In this document: piece by piece, positions 35,594 to 44,302 of the stretch | Position numbering within the stretch: position 1 is the first letter of the stretch | How the letters are laid out: every line of letters begins with the position of its first letter | The notes under the pieces: generated by a model | The model's input: only the letters and a program-made list of their open reading frames with translations | The model's database searches: none | Told to the model about the DNA's origin: nothing | DNA from: SP197 sp965242595 | GTDB taxonomy: Bacteria > Pseudomonadota > Alphaproteobacteria > SP197 | Length of the DNA stretch: 64,000 nucleotides | Assembly: GCA_965242595.1 (NCBI GenBank) | Contig: OZ251464.1 | Location: forward strand, 2,542,001-2,606,000 | Direction of reading: 5' to 3' | Made by a program: the position numbers and the translations under genes

Positions 35594-36487
35594 TCAGTCC
35601 CGTGTCGAGATGTCGCGCAGGCCGTCGGCCAGCAGATTGAAGCCCACCACCAGGCTGGAGACGGCGATGGAAGGGATGAGGGCCAGATAGGCGAAGCCCT
35701 CCACCGTGACCATGGTGCGCGCCGCCGATACCATGCCGCCCCAGTCCGGATCGGGCGGCGGCAGTCCCAGGCCCAGAAAGCCCAGGATGCCGATAGCGAT
35801 GACGGTATAGCCCATGCGCAGGCAGGCATCGACGATCAGCGGTCCGCGCGCATTGGGCAAAAGTTCCACCACCATGATGTAGAAGCCCTTTTCGCCGCGG
35901 ATCTGGGCGGCGGAGACATATTCCAGATTGCGCAGATCCAGCGTCAGCCCGCGCACGATGCGCCCGATACCGGGCGAGGCCGACAGGGTGACGGCGACGA
36001 CGATGTTCAGCGCCGAGGCCCCGAACACGGTGATGATGACAACATAAAGCACGATCAGCGGGAAGGAGAGGATGAGATCGCTGATGCGGCTGATGACGCT
36101 GTCCACCGGGCCACCGTAATAGCCCGCCAGCAGCCCCATGGAGATGCCCACCAGATAGGCGCAGAGCATGGCGATGGCGGCCACGACCAGGGTCGATCTG
36201 GCGCCATAGGCCAGCCGGGACCAGACATCGCGGCCCGACTGATCGGTGCCAAGCCAGTGGCCATCGCCGGAGAAGGGCTGGCGCAGCAGGGCGCCATAAT
36301 CGTTCGCGTTGGGATCGTAAACGGTGATGAGGTCGGCGAAGATGGCGACGAACGCCCACAGCGCGATCAGCCCCACGCCGATCATGGCGGCCGGCGATTC
36401 CCGCAGCAGGCCGATGGCGTAGAAAAGCCTGGCCCAGCCGGTGCGGTCGGGCTGTTCGGCGCTCTGGGAGGTGGCGAGGTCGGTCAC
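35594..36487 (-). CDS. ABC transporter permease, DppC/OppC type
   Basis: A 297-aa membrane permease with six predicted helices (first: MIGVGLIALWAFVAIFADLITVY) and the EAA-loop region RGEKGFYIMVVELLPNARG. GTG 36487 gives 10 bp after the stop of the upstream permease; an ATG 54 bases further up would overlap that gene. The OppC-type N-terminal domain and LGTDQSGRDVWSRLAYGAR confirm the subfamily. It pairs with the DppB-type permease in the membrane. Confidence 0.9.
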   Translation of the reverse strand: MTDLATSQSAEQPDRTGWARLFYAIGLLRESPAAMIGVGLIALWAFVAIFADLITVYDPNANDYGALLRQPFSGDGHWLGTDQSGRDVWSRLAYGARSTLVVAAIAMLCAYLVGISMGLLAGYYGGPVDSVISRISDLILSFPLIVLYVVIITVFGASALNIVVAVTLSASPGIGRIVRGLTLDLRNLEYVSAAQIRGEKGFYIMVVELLPNARGPLIVDACLRMGYTVIAIGILGFLGLGLPPPDPDWGGMVSAARTMVTVEGFAYLALIPSIAVSSLVVGFNLLADGLRDISTRD

Positions 36488-36497
36488 GGCCGCGCCC

Positions 36498-37511
36498 TCA
36501 GGTGAAGCGGATGCGCGGGTTGATATACATATAGCCGACATCGCCGATCAGCTGAGTCGAGACGGCGATGAACACCGCCACCAGGGTCGCCGCCTCCAGC
36601 AGAGCGACATCGCCGAAGGTGCCGGCCTCCAGCAGCATCTTGCCGAAGCCGGGATAGCCGAAGGCGATCTCGGTCACCACCACGCCGGTGATGAGGAAGG
36701 GAATCTGCAGCAGGATGACGGTAAAGGGCGCGATCAGCGCGTTGCGCAGGGCATGCTTCAGCACCACCTGGCGATAGGGCAGCCCCTTCAGGATGGCGGT
36801 GCGGATGTAGGCCTGGCCCATCACCTCCACCATGGAACCGCGCACCATGCGTGCGACATAGCCGAAATCGTAAAGCACCAGAACCGCCACCGGCAGCACC
36901 ATCTGCGAGGCCCAGGACCATTGATCGAAAAACTGCATATTGGCCGTGCCCGGCAGCCAGCCCAGGCCCAGCACGAAGATCGCCACCAGGAACACGGCCG
37001 AGGCGAATTCCGGGATCGAGGTCAGCGTGATGCCGGTATAGGAAAGGGTTCTGTCCATCAGGCTGCCCTCCGCCATCCCCGACAGCACGCCGAAAACCAG
37101 CGAAAGCGGCACGATGATGATAAAGGCAATGCCCGCCAGCGCGGCCGTGTTGGCCAGCCGGCGCCACATGACATCGTTCACCGGCAGGCGGTATTTGGTG
37201 GAATAGCCGAAATTGCCGAAATAGCGATCGCCCCTGGGGTCGTCGAAGCCCAGCTTCAGCTCCGGATTCTGCACCGGGTCGGCGATCGCGCCCGTCAGCA
37301 CGCCCACCCAGCGCACATAGCGCACCAGCAGCGGATCGCCCAGCTGCAGCTTGTCGTAGAGGATCTGCTTTTGCGCCTCGGTGGCGTAGGGGCCCAGGGT
37401 TTTGCTGGCCACATTGCCGGGCGTGAACTCCAGCAGCGCGAAGATCAGGAAGGATGCCACCACCATGGTCACCAGCATCATGAACAGGCGCTTGGCGATG
37501 AAGATGGCCAT
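36498..37511 (-). CDS. ABC transporter permease, DppB/OppB type
   Basis: A 337-aa permease. It begins with the typical first helix (IFIAKRLFMMLVTMVVASFLIFALLEFTPGN, split: IFIAKRLFMMLVTM and VVASFLIFALLEFTPGN). A periplasmic region follows, with five more helices and the EAA region VRGSMVEVMGQAYIRTA. It is the first gene of the three-gene importer operon. The upstream 37512-37662 region shows no substrate-binding protein gene, so that component must be encoded elsewhere. Confidence 0.9.
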   Translation of the reverse strand: MAIFIAKRLFMMLVTMVVASFLIFALLEFTPGNVASKTLGPYATEAQKQILYDKLQLGDPLLVRYVRWVGVLTGAIADPVQNPELKLGFDDPRGDRYFGNFGYSTKYRLPVNDVMWRRLANTAALAGIAFIIIVPLSLVFGVLSGMAEGSLMDRTLSYTGITLTSIPEFASAVFLVAIFVLGLGWLPGTANMQFFDQWSWASQMVLPVAVLVLYDFGYVARMVRGSMVEVMGQAYIRTAILKGLPYRQVVLKHALRNALIAPFTVILLQIPFLITGVVVTEIAFGYPGFGKMLLEAGTFGDVALLEAATLVAVFIAVSTQLIGDVGYMYINPRIRFT

Positions 37512-37662
37512 GCCACCCTTCCCTCCACGACGATCCCCCAGGCACCGCCCGGTCGCTGCGGCGACTCTTCCAGCGGCTTCGCCCGGCGGCCAGCCTGCAC
37601 CAGGCGTCGCCCGAAGTCCACAGGGGGAAGCGACCGGGGCCGCCGCCCGCAACGCCTGGGGT

Positions 37663-38061
37663 CTAGAAGGCGACGATCTGGCCCGCGCCCGTCGCCGCCA
37701 GGAAGGTAACGAGGCCGGTTTCCTCGATGGCGAGGTCGGCGCGCAGGGTGCCAGCCTGGATGGCGCGGGCCTTCAGCCCCGCCTCGCAGGCCATGAAGGC
37801 GACGCCGGTGGCGGCGCAGGCCTCCACCAGCTCCTCCATGCCGGCAACGCCGCGGGCGCGCACAAGCTCATCGCCGCCGGCACCCTGAAGCGTCCGCCAG
37901 CCCTCGCCCGCCTGCAGCAGGGGCAGGGCGTCCATGGTGACGAAGCACACGACGCGGCGGTCCAGCGCGGCGGCGGCGGCGGCCATCGCCAGGGCGGTGT
38001 GCACCCTGGCATAATCGCCCGCCAGCACCACCAGGCCCAGCGGCGGCGCGGCGGCGGTCAT
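37663..38061 (-). CDS. DsrE/DsrF-like family protein
   Basis: A 132-aa protein with the DsrE-like fold: LGLVVLAGDYARVHTALAMAAAAAALDRRVVCFVTMDAL (split: LGLVVLAGDYARVHTAL and RRVVCFVTMDAL) and the MACEAGLKARAI segment containing a cysteine. Relatives act in sulfur relay or as peroxiredoxin-like proteins. The ATG overlaps the moeB-like stop (ATGA at 38058-38061), which suggests function with that sulfur-carrier adenylyltransferase. The exact role is unknown. Confidence 0.75.
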   Translation of the reverse strand: MTAAAPPLGLVVLAGDYARVHTALAMAAAAAALDRRVVCFVTMDALPLLQAGEGWRTLQGAGGDELVRARGVAGMEELVEACAATGVAFMACEAGLKARAIQAGTLRADLAIEETGLVTFLAATGAGQIVAF

Positions 38062-38903
38062 GCCGGCGCGGCGGCAAGCGCGGGCCGCTCGCCGCCGCCG
38101 GGGGCCGGGGCGTGGCCGGAAAGGTCCGCGATCGACGGCGCTCTGCCGCACAGGGCGCAATCTTCGTCCCGGCCATAAGCGACGCGGTGGAAGCCGCCCG
38201 CCAGCGCATCGTAGACCAGCAGCGTGCCCGCCAGGCTTTCGCCCAGGCCCAGCAGCTCTTTCAGCGTCTCGGCCGCCTGCAATGTGCCCATCACGCCGGC
38301 GATGGCCCCGAAGATGCCGGCTTCGGAACAGGACGGCAGCAGCCCTTCCGGCGGCGCCTCCGGGAACAGACAGCGATAGCAGGGCCGGCCCGGCTCGAAG
38401 GCGCGGAAGGTGGTGAGCTGGCCGTCGAAGCGGGTGACGGCGGCGCTGACCAGCGGCTTGCCGGCCAGGAAACAGGCATCGTTGATCAGATAGCGGGCGC
38501 GGAAATTATCGGTGCCGTCGCACACCAGATCGTAGCCCGAAACGATGGCCAGCGCGTTGTCGTGGGCCAGGTGCCGGTCGTGGCGGACAACGGCGACATC
38601 CGGGTTCAACGCCCCCACGGCCGCAGCCGCGCTTTCGGTCTTGGCCATGCCTATGGTGCGGTCGCTGTGGACCACCTGGCGCTGCAGGTTGGAAAGCTCC
38701 ACCCGGTCGCCATCGACCACGCCCAGGGTGCCGATGCCGGCCGCCGCCAGATAGAGCAGCAGCGGCGAACCCAGGCCGCCGGCGCCGACGATCAGCACCT
38801 TTGCCGCCAGCAGCCGCGCCTGGCCGGCACCGCCCACCTCAGGCAGCACGATGTGGCGGGCATAGCGGTGGAGCTGCCGCTCGCTGAAATCGGCCCCGGC
38901 CAT
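38058..38903 (-). CDS. HesA/MoeB/ThiF family sulfur-carrier protein adenylyltransferase
   Basis: Adenylates the C-terminal glycine of a ubiquitin-like sulfur carrier (MoaD or ThiS) for molybdopterin or thiazole synthesis. The 281-aa protein has HIVLPEVGGAGQARL, the nucleotide motif GAGGLGSPLLLYLAAAGIG, DGDRVELSNLQRQV, CDGTDNFRARYLIND, and the zinc cysteines CYRC and CALC. MoeB or ThiF cannot be separated by sequence alone. It is followed by the DsrE-like gene with overlapping start and preceded by coaBC 9 bp upstream. Confidence 0.9.
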   Translation of the reverse strand: MAGADFSERQLHRYARHIVLPEVGGAGQARLLAAKVLIVGAGGLGSPLLLYLAAAGIGTLGVVDGDRVELSNLQRQVVHSDRTIGMAKTESAAAAVGALNPDVAVVRHDRHLAHDNALAIVSGYDLVCDGTDNFRARYLINDACFLAGKPLVSAAVTRFDGQLTTFRAFEPGRPCYRCLFPEAPPEGLLPSCSEAGIFGAIAGVMGTLQAAETLKELLGLGESLAGTLLVYDALAGGFHRVAYGRDEDCALCGRAPSIADLSGHAPAPGGGERPALAAAPA

Positions 38904-38912
38904 CGCCCTGCC

Positions 38913-40127
38913 TCACGCCGCCAGATGGCGGGCGATGCGCTGGGCCAGCCGCTCTGCCACCCGTTGCTTGGTCATGGGTGGCCAGCTGTCGACGCCGGCG
39001 GCGCTGACCAGATGCACGCTGTTGTCGTCGCCGCCGAAGACGCCCGTCGCCTCGGAGACGTCGTTGGCGACGATCCAGTCGCAGCCCTTGGCGGCCAGCT
39101 TGGCCCGGGCACCGGCGACGGCATCCCCGGTTTCGGCGGCAAAGCCTACCAGCAATTGCGGGCGGGCATTCCCGGCCGCCGCCAGTTCGGCCAGAATGTC
39201 GGGGTTTTCCGTCCATTGCAGCACCGGCGGGCCGCCTTCCTTCTTCAGCTTGGCAGGCGCCGGGTTGGCCAGGCACCAGTCGGCGACGGCGGCCACGCAC
39301 ACCGCCACATCGGCCGGCAGCGCCCGATGGCAGGCGGCGGCCATGTCGCGCCCACTGGCGACGCGCACCGTCTCCACCCCCGGTGGATCGGCCAGCGCCA
39401 CCGGGCCGGAGACCAGGGTAACGCGCGCGCCCAGGCGGGCGCAGGCGGCGGCGATGGCATGGCCCTGCTTGCCAGAGCTGCGGTTGGCGATATAGCGCAC
39501 CGGATCGATGGCCTCATGGGTGGGGCCGGACGTCACCAGCGCATGGCGCCCGGCCAGCGGGCGGGCATCCGCCCCATCGCCGCCTTCGGCCAGCAGCGCC
39601 TCGGCGGCGGCGGCGATCTCTTCGGGTTCGCTCATGCGCCCGGGGCCAACCTCGCCGCAGGCGAGATCGCCCGCCCCGGGGCCCACCGTGGCGATGCCAT
39701 CCGCCGCCAGGCGGGCGAGGTTGCGCTGCGTCGCCGGGTGGCGCCACATGGCGGTGTTCATGGCCGGGGCGGCCAGCACCGGCGCCGTGGTGGCAAGCAG
39801 GATGGCCGTCGCCAGGTCGTCGGCCAGGCCCGCCGCCATCTTCGCCAGCAGATCGGCGCTGGCGGGGGCGCAGATCGCCAGGTCGGCCTCGCGCGCCAGC
39901 CGGATATGGCCCATCTCGGCCTCGTCGGTCAGCGAGAAGAGTTCGTTGAACACCTTCTCGCCCGACAGCGCCGCCAGCGCCAGCGGCGCCACAAAATGTT
40001 CGGCACCGCGCGTCGTCACGCAGCGCACCGCTGCCCCGCGCCGGCGCAGCAGGCGAACCAGTTCGGGCGCCTTGCAGGCAGCGATGCCGCCCGAGACGAT
40101 GAGCAGAATGCGCTTTTCCTCGAGCAT
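38913..40127 (-). CDS. coaBC: bifunctional phosphopantothenoylcysteine decarboxylase / phosphopantothenate-cysteine ligase
   Basis: Two consecutive steps of coenzyme A synthesis. The 404-aa protein has an N-terminal flavoprotein decarboxylase (CoaC) domain with RILLIVSGGIAACKAPELVR, PAMNTAMW and the active-site region GDLACGEVGPGRM, then a CoaB ligase domain with VTSGPTHEAIDPVRYIANRSSGK and AVADWCLAN. The start at ATG 40127 fits a full-length Dfp protein. A promoter-like box is at 40202-40211. It is the first gene of a coaBC-moeB-DsrE unit. Confidence 0.94.
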   Translation of the reverse strand: MLEEKRILLIVSGGIAACKAPELVRLLRRRGAAVRCVTTRGAEHFVAPLALAALSGEKVFNELFSLTDEAEMGHIRLAREADLAICAPASADLLAKMAAGLADDLATAILLATTAPVLAAPAMNTAMWRHPATQRNLARLAADGIATVGPGAGDLACGEVGPGRMSEPEEIAAAAEALLAEGGDGADARPLAGRHALVTSGPTHEAIDPVRYIANRSSGKQGHAIAAACARLGARVTLVSGPVALADPPGVETVRVASGRDMAAACHRALPADVAVCVAAVADWCLANPAPAKLKKEGGPPVLQWTENPDILAELAAAGNARPQLLVGFAAETGDAVAGARAKLAAKGCDWIVANDVSEATGVFGGDDNSVHLVSAAGVDSWPPMTKQRVAERLAQRIARHLAA

Positions 40128-40201
40128 CGTTCGCTCCCACAAGCGCCGCCCCGAAGCTGGCCGCCGCCTCGCAGCTGGCCGGCGCCATTCGGCCATTCCG
40201 G

Positions 40202-40211
40202 CCACTATAGC
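40202..40211 (-). promoter_or_regulatory. putative -10 element for coaBC
   Basis: Minus-strand GCTATAGTGG, 74 bases before the coaBC ATG, in the 145-bp divergent region with the amidase gene. It fits the recurring box; no clear -35 is seen. Confidence 0.4.
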
Positions 40212-40272
40212 ACGCCGCCGTGGCGCCGGGCGGCGCGCCGGGGCATGATGGGCCGCGGCCAGGGAGGATGCC

Positions 40273-41706
40273 ATGGGCGAATGGTGGCGCAGGACGGCGG
40301 ACGAGATCCGGGCAGCGGTCGCCGCCGGGGAGGTCTCGGCCGAGCAGGTGATGGCGGACCATCTGGCACGAACGGACGCGGTCAACGGCGCGCTGAACGC
40401 CATCACGGTGCGCCTGGACGATGAAGCCATGGCCGCCGCCCGCGCCGCCGATGCGGCCAGGGCCGCGGGCCGCCCGCTGGGGCCGCTGCACGGCGTGCCG
40501 GTGACGATCAAGGAAAATGTCGATCAGAAGGGCTGCGCCACCACCAACGGCGTGGCGGCCTTCGCCGATGTGGTGGCGGGCGAAGACGCGCCGGTGGTCG
40601 CCAATCTGCGCCAGGCGGGCGCCATCCCCTTCGGGCGCACCAACACGCCCGAATTCTCGCTGCGCTATATCACCGACAACCCCTTGCGCGGCCTTACGCT
40701 CAACCCCTGGAAGCGGGACATCACACCGGGCGGCTCTTCGGGCGGGGCCGCCGCCGCCTGCGCCACCGGCCTGGGCGCCATCGCCCATGGCAACGATCTG
40801 GGCGGTTCCATCCGCTATCCGGCCTGGTGCTGCGGCCTGGTGGGCATCCGCCCCACCCTGGGCCGGGTGCCGGCCTACAACCCCACCCAGGCGGAAGAGC
40901 GCCCGCCGACGCTGCAGCTGATGAGCGTGCAGGGGCCGCTGACGCGCAATGTGGCCGACGGCCGCCTGGCGCTGGCGGCGATGGCCGGGCACGACCCGCG
41001 CGATCCCTGGTGGGTGCCGGCGCCGCTCCAGGCCCCGCCGCCCCACCACCCGCCCCGCGCCGCCCTGGCCCGCGACCCGGGCGGGCTGGGGGTGGCGCCC
41101 GAAGTGGCCGACGCCATGGCCAGGGCGGGCGACGCGCTGGCCGATGCCGGCTATCGCATAGCCGAGATCGACCTGGACGACCTGATGACGACGGCCAGGC
41201 TGTGGATGGCGCTGCTGATGGCCGAGGTGGAAGAGATGATGGAGGCGGCGATCCGTGAGCATGGCAGCCCCCGCATCAACCGCGTCATCGACAACTACCA
41301 GGCCGCCGCCGAACTCGTCTATGACGGCGACAGGCCGGGCGGTGCCGGCCCCGGCGCCCATATGAGGAACCTGGCCCAGCGGGCCGGCGAGCTGCGCCGC
41401 TGGTCGCTGCTGCTGGAAGAGCACGGCGTGGTGGTGGGCCCGGTTTCCTGCGCGCCGCCGCTGCGTCAGCGCGAGGACGAGCAGGGGCCGCAGCGGGCGG
41501 CCGAGATCTTCATCGCCAACCGGCTGACCTGCGCGGTCAACCTGCTGGGCCTGCCGTCCGTCGCCGTGCCCACCGGCGCGCCAGGCGGCATTCCGGCAGG
41601 AGTCCAGATCGTCGCCCCGCGCTATCGCGAGGACATGGCGCTGGACGCCGCCGCCGCGGTGGAGGCCCGCTCTGCCCTGCCCCTGCCCATCGACCCGCAA
41701 TGGTAA
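40273..41706 (+). CDS. amidase (amidase signature family)
   Basis: A 477-aa enzyme with the Ser-cisSer-Lys triad: Lys80 in VTIKENVD, the GGSSGG stretch at 153-158 and nucleophile Ser179 in DLGGSIRYPA. It hydrolyses an amide to acid and ammonia. The length and the C-terminal GLPSVAVPTGAPGGIPAGVQIV region match acylamidases rather than GatA, and no gatB/gatC is near. It is convergent with the Rieske genes (31 bp between stops) and may supply or process a nitrogen substrate; that link is inference. Confidence 0.88.
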   Translation: MGEWWRRTADEIRAAVAAGEVSAEQVMADHLARTDAVNGALNAITVRLDDEAMAAARAADAARAAGRPLGPLHGVPVTIKENVDQKGCATTNGVAAFADVVAGEDAPVVANLRQAGAIPFGRTNTPEFSLRYITDNPLRGLTLNPWKRDITPGGSSGGAAAACATGLGAIAHGNDLGGSIRYPAWCCGLVGIRPTLGRVPAYNPTQAEERPPTLQLMSVQGPLTRNVADGRLALAAMAGHDPRDPWWVPAPLQAPPPHHPPRAALARDPGGLGVAPEVADAMARAGDALADAGYRIAEIDLDDLMTTARLWMALLMAEVEEMMEAAIREHGSPRINRVIDNYQAAAELVYDGDRPGGAGPGAHMRNLAQRAGELRRWSLLLEEHGVVVGPVSCAPPLRQREDEQGPQRAAEIFIANRLTCAVNLLGLPSVAVPTGAPGGIPAGVQIVAPRYREDMALDAAAAVEARSALPLPIDPQW

Positions 41707-41737
41707 GAGGGGCTTGCGAGCCCGGGCCCCACCGCCT

Positions 41738-42913
41738 TCAGCCGATCCGGCCCGCGTCCCCCGCCTGCCCCGCCGCCAGGCTGTGGGCCAGATAGCGGTA
41801 GAACTCCACCAGCGTGGCCTCGAAATGGGAGAGCGGGCCGCGCGGGGCCTTGCGGCTTCTCATGGCGCGGGCGAGCTCGGTGGTGGCCCGCGAATCCTCG
41901 TCGTTGACCTCTTCGATCAGCCGGGCGCGGGCTTCGGTGCTCTGCGGGTCGTCGCCGGCCAGCTCGTTCCACACCAGATAGCCGCCCAGCACCTTGGTCC
42001 GCCCCGGCCCTTCGGGGCGGAAGGAAAGCCAGTTGTTGGTGCCGGGCCGCATCGCCATGGTGAAGGCGGGGAAGACATAGACCATATAGCCGGTGGCGAG
42101 CTCCTCTTCGCTCAGGCCGGCAAGATCGCCGCGCGGGTTGAAGGGGTGGTCGCTGCCCGCCAGATAGGCCTCGCCCATGCGGCAGCGCTCATGGGTGAAG
42201 GTTGCGTCGCTGGCCGGCATCTCGGGGACATAGGTGCCCTTGGCCGGCATCTGCACGCCCACCGTGCCGGCGTGAAGGCCGATATGGTGGTAGTATTCCA
42301 TCGCGTTCTCGGCCGAGAGCTTCCAGTTGCCTTCCCATTCGGCCTCGTAGTGGAAAACCTCGGTCTGCTGGCCGATGCGGTAGTTGCCGGTGGCCGCGTC
42401 CATCGTTGCCATGGTGGCCGCCAGCGGGGCGGCATCGTCGTCCAGATTGACGAACAGGAAGCCTCGCCATTCTTCCAGCCGATAGCGTGGCAGGCGGCAG
42501 GCGGCCTTGTCGAAGGCCAGGCTTTTTTCCATATGCGGGGCAGCGATCAGGCGCCCGTCGCTGCCATAGGTCCAGGCGTGATAGGGGCAGACGAAGCGCC
42601 GGGCGTTGCCCCGGCCCGTTATCACCGGCATGGCGCGGTGGCGGCAGGCGGTGTTCAGCGCCCGCAGTTTTCCGTCGGCCCCGCGCACGATCGCCAGCGG
42701 CTCGCCCATGACGTCGATGGTGTAATAATCGCCCGGCGCGGGCACATATTCGCTGCGCCCGACGCACAGCCAGGAACGCTCGAAGATGCGGCTGACCTCC
42801 AGCGCATGGAGTTCGGGCGAAAGATAGGCCTGGGGCGGCAGCGACAGGCAGGCTTCGTCCGGCGTGTCGAGATAGGCGGCCAGCGCGCCCAGCAGGTTGG
42901 GAAGGCCCGTCAT
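41738..42913 (-). CDS. Rieske non-heme iron oxygenase, alpha subunit (quaternary-amine type), copy A
   Basis: The 391-aa protein has the Rieske motif CRHRAM...CPYHAW (C-x-H-x16-C-x2-H) near residue 90-115 and a catalytic SRPBCC domain with ENAMEYYHHIGLH, which supplies the two mononuclear-iron histidines. The residue that bridges the two metal centres is Glu, where classical aromatic dioxygenases have Asp; Glu is known in carnitine monooxygenase CntA. It is the last of three tandem Rieske genes, 12 bp after copy B. N-demethylation or hydroxylation of a methylated amine is the likely chemistry. No reductase gene adjoins. Confidence 0.86.
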   Translation of the reverse strand: MTGLPNLLGALAAYLDTPDEACLSLPPQAYLSPELHALEVSRIFERSWLCVGRSEYVPAPGDYYTIDVMGEPLAIVRGADGKLRALNTACRHRAMPVITGRGNARRFVCPYHAWTYGSDGRLIAAPHMEKSLAFDKAACRLPRYRLEEWRGFLFVNLDDDAAPLAATMATMDAATGNYRIGQQTEVFHYEAEWEGNWKLSAENAMEYYHHIGLHAGTVGVQMPAKGTYVPEMPASDATFTHERCRMGEAYLAGSDHPFNPRGDLAGLSEEELATGYMVYVFPAFTMAMRPGTNNWLSFRPEGPGRTKVLGGYLVWNELAGDDPQSTEARARLIEEVNDEDSRATTELARAMRSRKAPRGPLSHFEATLVEFYRYLAHSLAAGQAGDAGRIG

Positions 42914-42925
42914 GGCGCAGGGCGC

Positions 42926-44212
42926 CTATTGGCACATGGTGGGGGCACGCGGCGGGCGGGCGGGGCCGCCCATGCGGGCGATATACCAGGCGACGAAGTT
43001 GCGGGTGCCGTATTCGCGCTCCGAGTAGCGCCCGGGGGCATAGCGGCTGGAGTTCACGCCCAGCTGGTTGTCGTTGATGATCTTGGTGTCTTCGACCGTG
43101 GTCACGTCCCACATCCAGATCAGCCTGTCCAGATTGTAGTCGCGACCCTGTTCGGCGTCGGCGCGCACCAGCCAGGTCACCACCACCTCGGTGTGCTTCT
43201 CGCTCATCGGCGTAAATCGGAACAAGGTGGCGTGGTCGTTCGCCAGATAGACATAGGAGAGCGGGCCGAACAGCATCAGCGTCTCGCCGCCGTCCCAGTG
43301 TTTCAGGTCGCCCATCAGCGGCGCCACCGGCTTGCCGTCCTGCGACAGGGTGAGAAAGCCGTCGCGGATCGGCTGGCGAAAGACGCCGTGGGGCTGGACC
43401 ACATCCAGCACCCCGCCCCACATATGCACGGTGGCGGCGGCCACGCCCTTCGCCTCCCATCTCTCCACCCAGCTCTCGACGGTGCGGGCGCGTTCGTCGG
43501 GCTTGCGGTTGCCGTCGTTCACATAGGCGTTGACGGTGGTGTATTCGGGATGGGCGCCGGCGCAGTGATAGCATTCGCGGAAGTTCTCCACCGCCAGCTT
43601 CCAGTTGGCGTCGGTGGGATAGGTCGCCTTGTGGACGATCTTGGCGTCCGCCAGCCGGTGGGGCCCGGCATAGCGGGCGAAGGTGTGCGCGATGGCGTCG
43701 AAATCGCCGATATCGTCGTCGCCCCGGGCCAGATTGACGAATATCAGGCCCTCCCAGATGCGCACGCGGCAGCGGTGCAGCGGCCACGCCTTGCGGTCGA
43801 AATCGTCCGCCATCAGCGGCGCGTGCACCAGCTCGCCCGCCAGATCGTAAACCCAGGCGTGATAGGGGCAGGTCAGCGTGCGAACATGGCCCTTCGGGGC
43901 CAGGCAGATGCGGCTGCCGCGGTGGCGGCAGACATTGAAGAAGGCGCGCACGCTGCCGTCGCGCCCGCGCACCAGAACGATCGATTCGCCGGCTATGTCG
44001 TAGAGCAGATAGTCGCCGGGGCCGGGCAGGGCCGAGACGTGGTCCACCAGCAGCCATTGGCGGGTGACGATCCGTTCCAGCTCGCGCTCATAGATGGCGC
44101 GGTCGGTGTAGAACGCCCGCTCCAGGGTCATGTCCGGCTGCTGGCGCCGCAGCAGGTCGGCGAAGGCGGCGTCCGCCGGGGGCACCGGGCGGGGCATGAC
44201 GGTCCGGTTCAT
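42926..44212 (-). CDS. Rieske non-heme iron oxygenase, alpha subunit (quaternary-amine type), copy B
   Basis: A 428-aa protein with CRHRGSRIC...CPYHAW (C-x-H-x17-C-x2-H) and the iron site NWKLAVENFRECYHCAGAHPEY, again with bridging Glu. It shares the C-terminal pattern RLIWMWDVTTVEDTKIINDNQ with copy C (IIIDNQ there), so B and C are close paralogues while A is more distant. This class includes glycine betaine (GbcA) and stachydrine (Stc2) demethylases. Start ATG 44212. The order is C, B, A on the minus strand with small gaps; a 13-bp triple repeat lies between C and B. Confidence 0.86.
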   Translation of the reverse strand: MNRTVMPRPVPPADAAFADLLRRQQPDMTLERAFYTDRAIYERELERIVTRQWLLVDHVSALPGPGDYLLYDIAGESIVLVRGRDGSVRAFFNVCRHRGSRICLAPKGHVRTLTCPYHAWVYDLAGELVHAPLMADDFDRKAWPLHRCRVRIWEGLIFVNLARGDDDIGDFDAIAHTFARYAGPHRLADAKIVHKATYPTDANWKLAVENFRECYHCAGAHPEYTTVNAYVNDGNRKPDERARTVESWVERWEAKGVAAATVHMWGGVLDVVQPHGVFRQPIRDGFLTLSQDGKPVAPLMGDLKHWDGGETLMLFGPLSYVYLANDHATLFRFTPMSEKHTEVVVTWLVRADAEQGRDYNLDRLIWMWDVTTVEDTKIINDNQLGVNSSRYAPGRYSEREYGTRNFVAWYIARMGGPARPPRAPTMCQ

Positions 44213-44261
44213 GGCTTCGCTCCTGTCATGGGCGCACTCTCCCGGCCTCCGGCGCGGCCGT

Positions 44262-44300
44262 CAACCGCAGTGGGCAACCGCGGTGGGCAACCGCAGCGGG
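44262..44300. repeat. three tandem 13-bp repeats between Rieske copies B and C
   Basis: Units CAACCGCAGTGGG, CAACCGCGGTGGG and CAACCGCAGCGGG run from 44262 to 44300, ending 2 bp before the stop codon of copy C. Each differs from the others by one or two bases. A slippage-prone spacer is the simplest view; no regulator site is evident. Confidence 0.8.
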
Positions 44301-44302
44301 TG

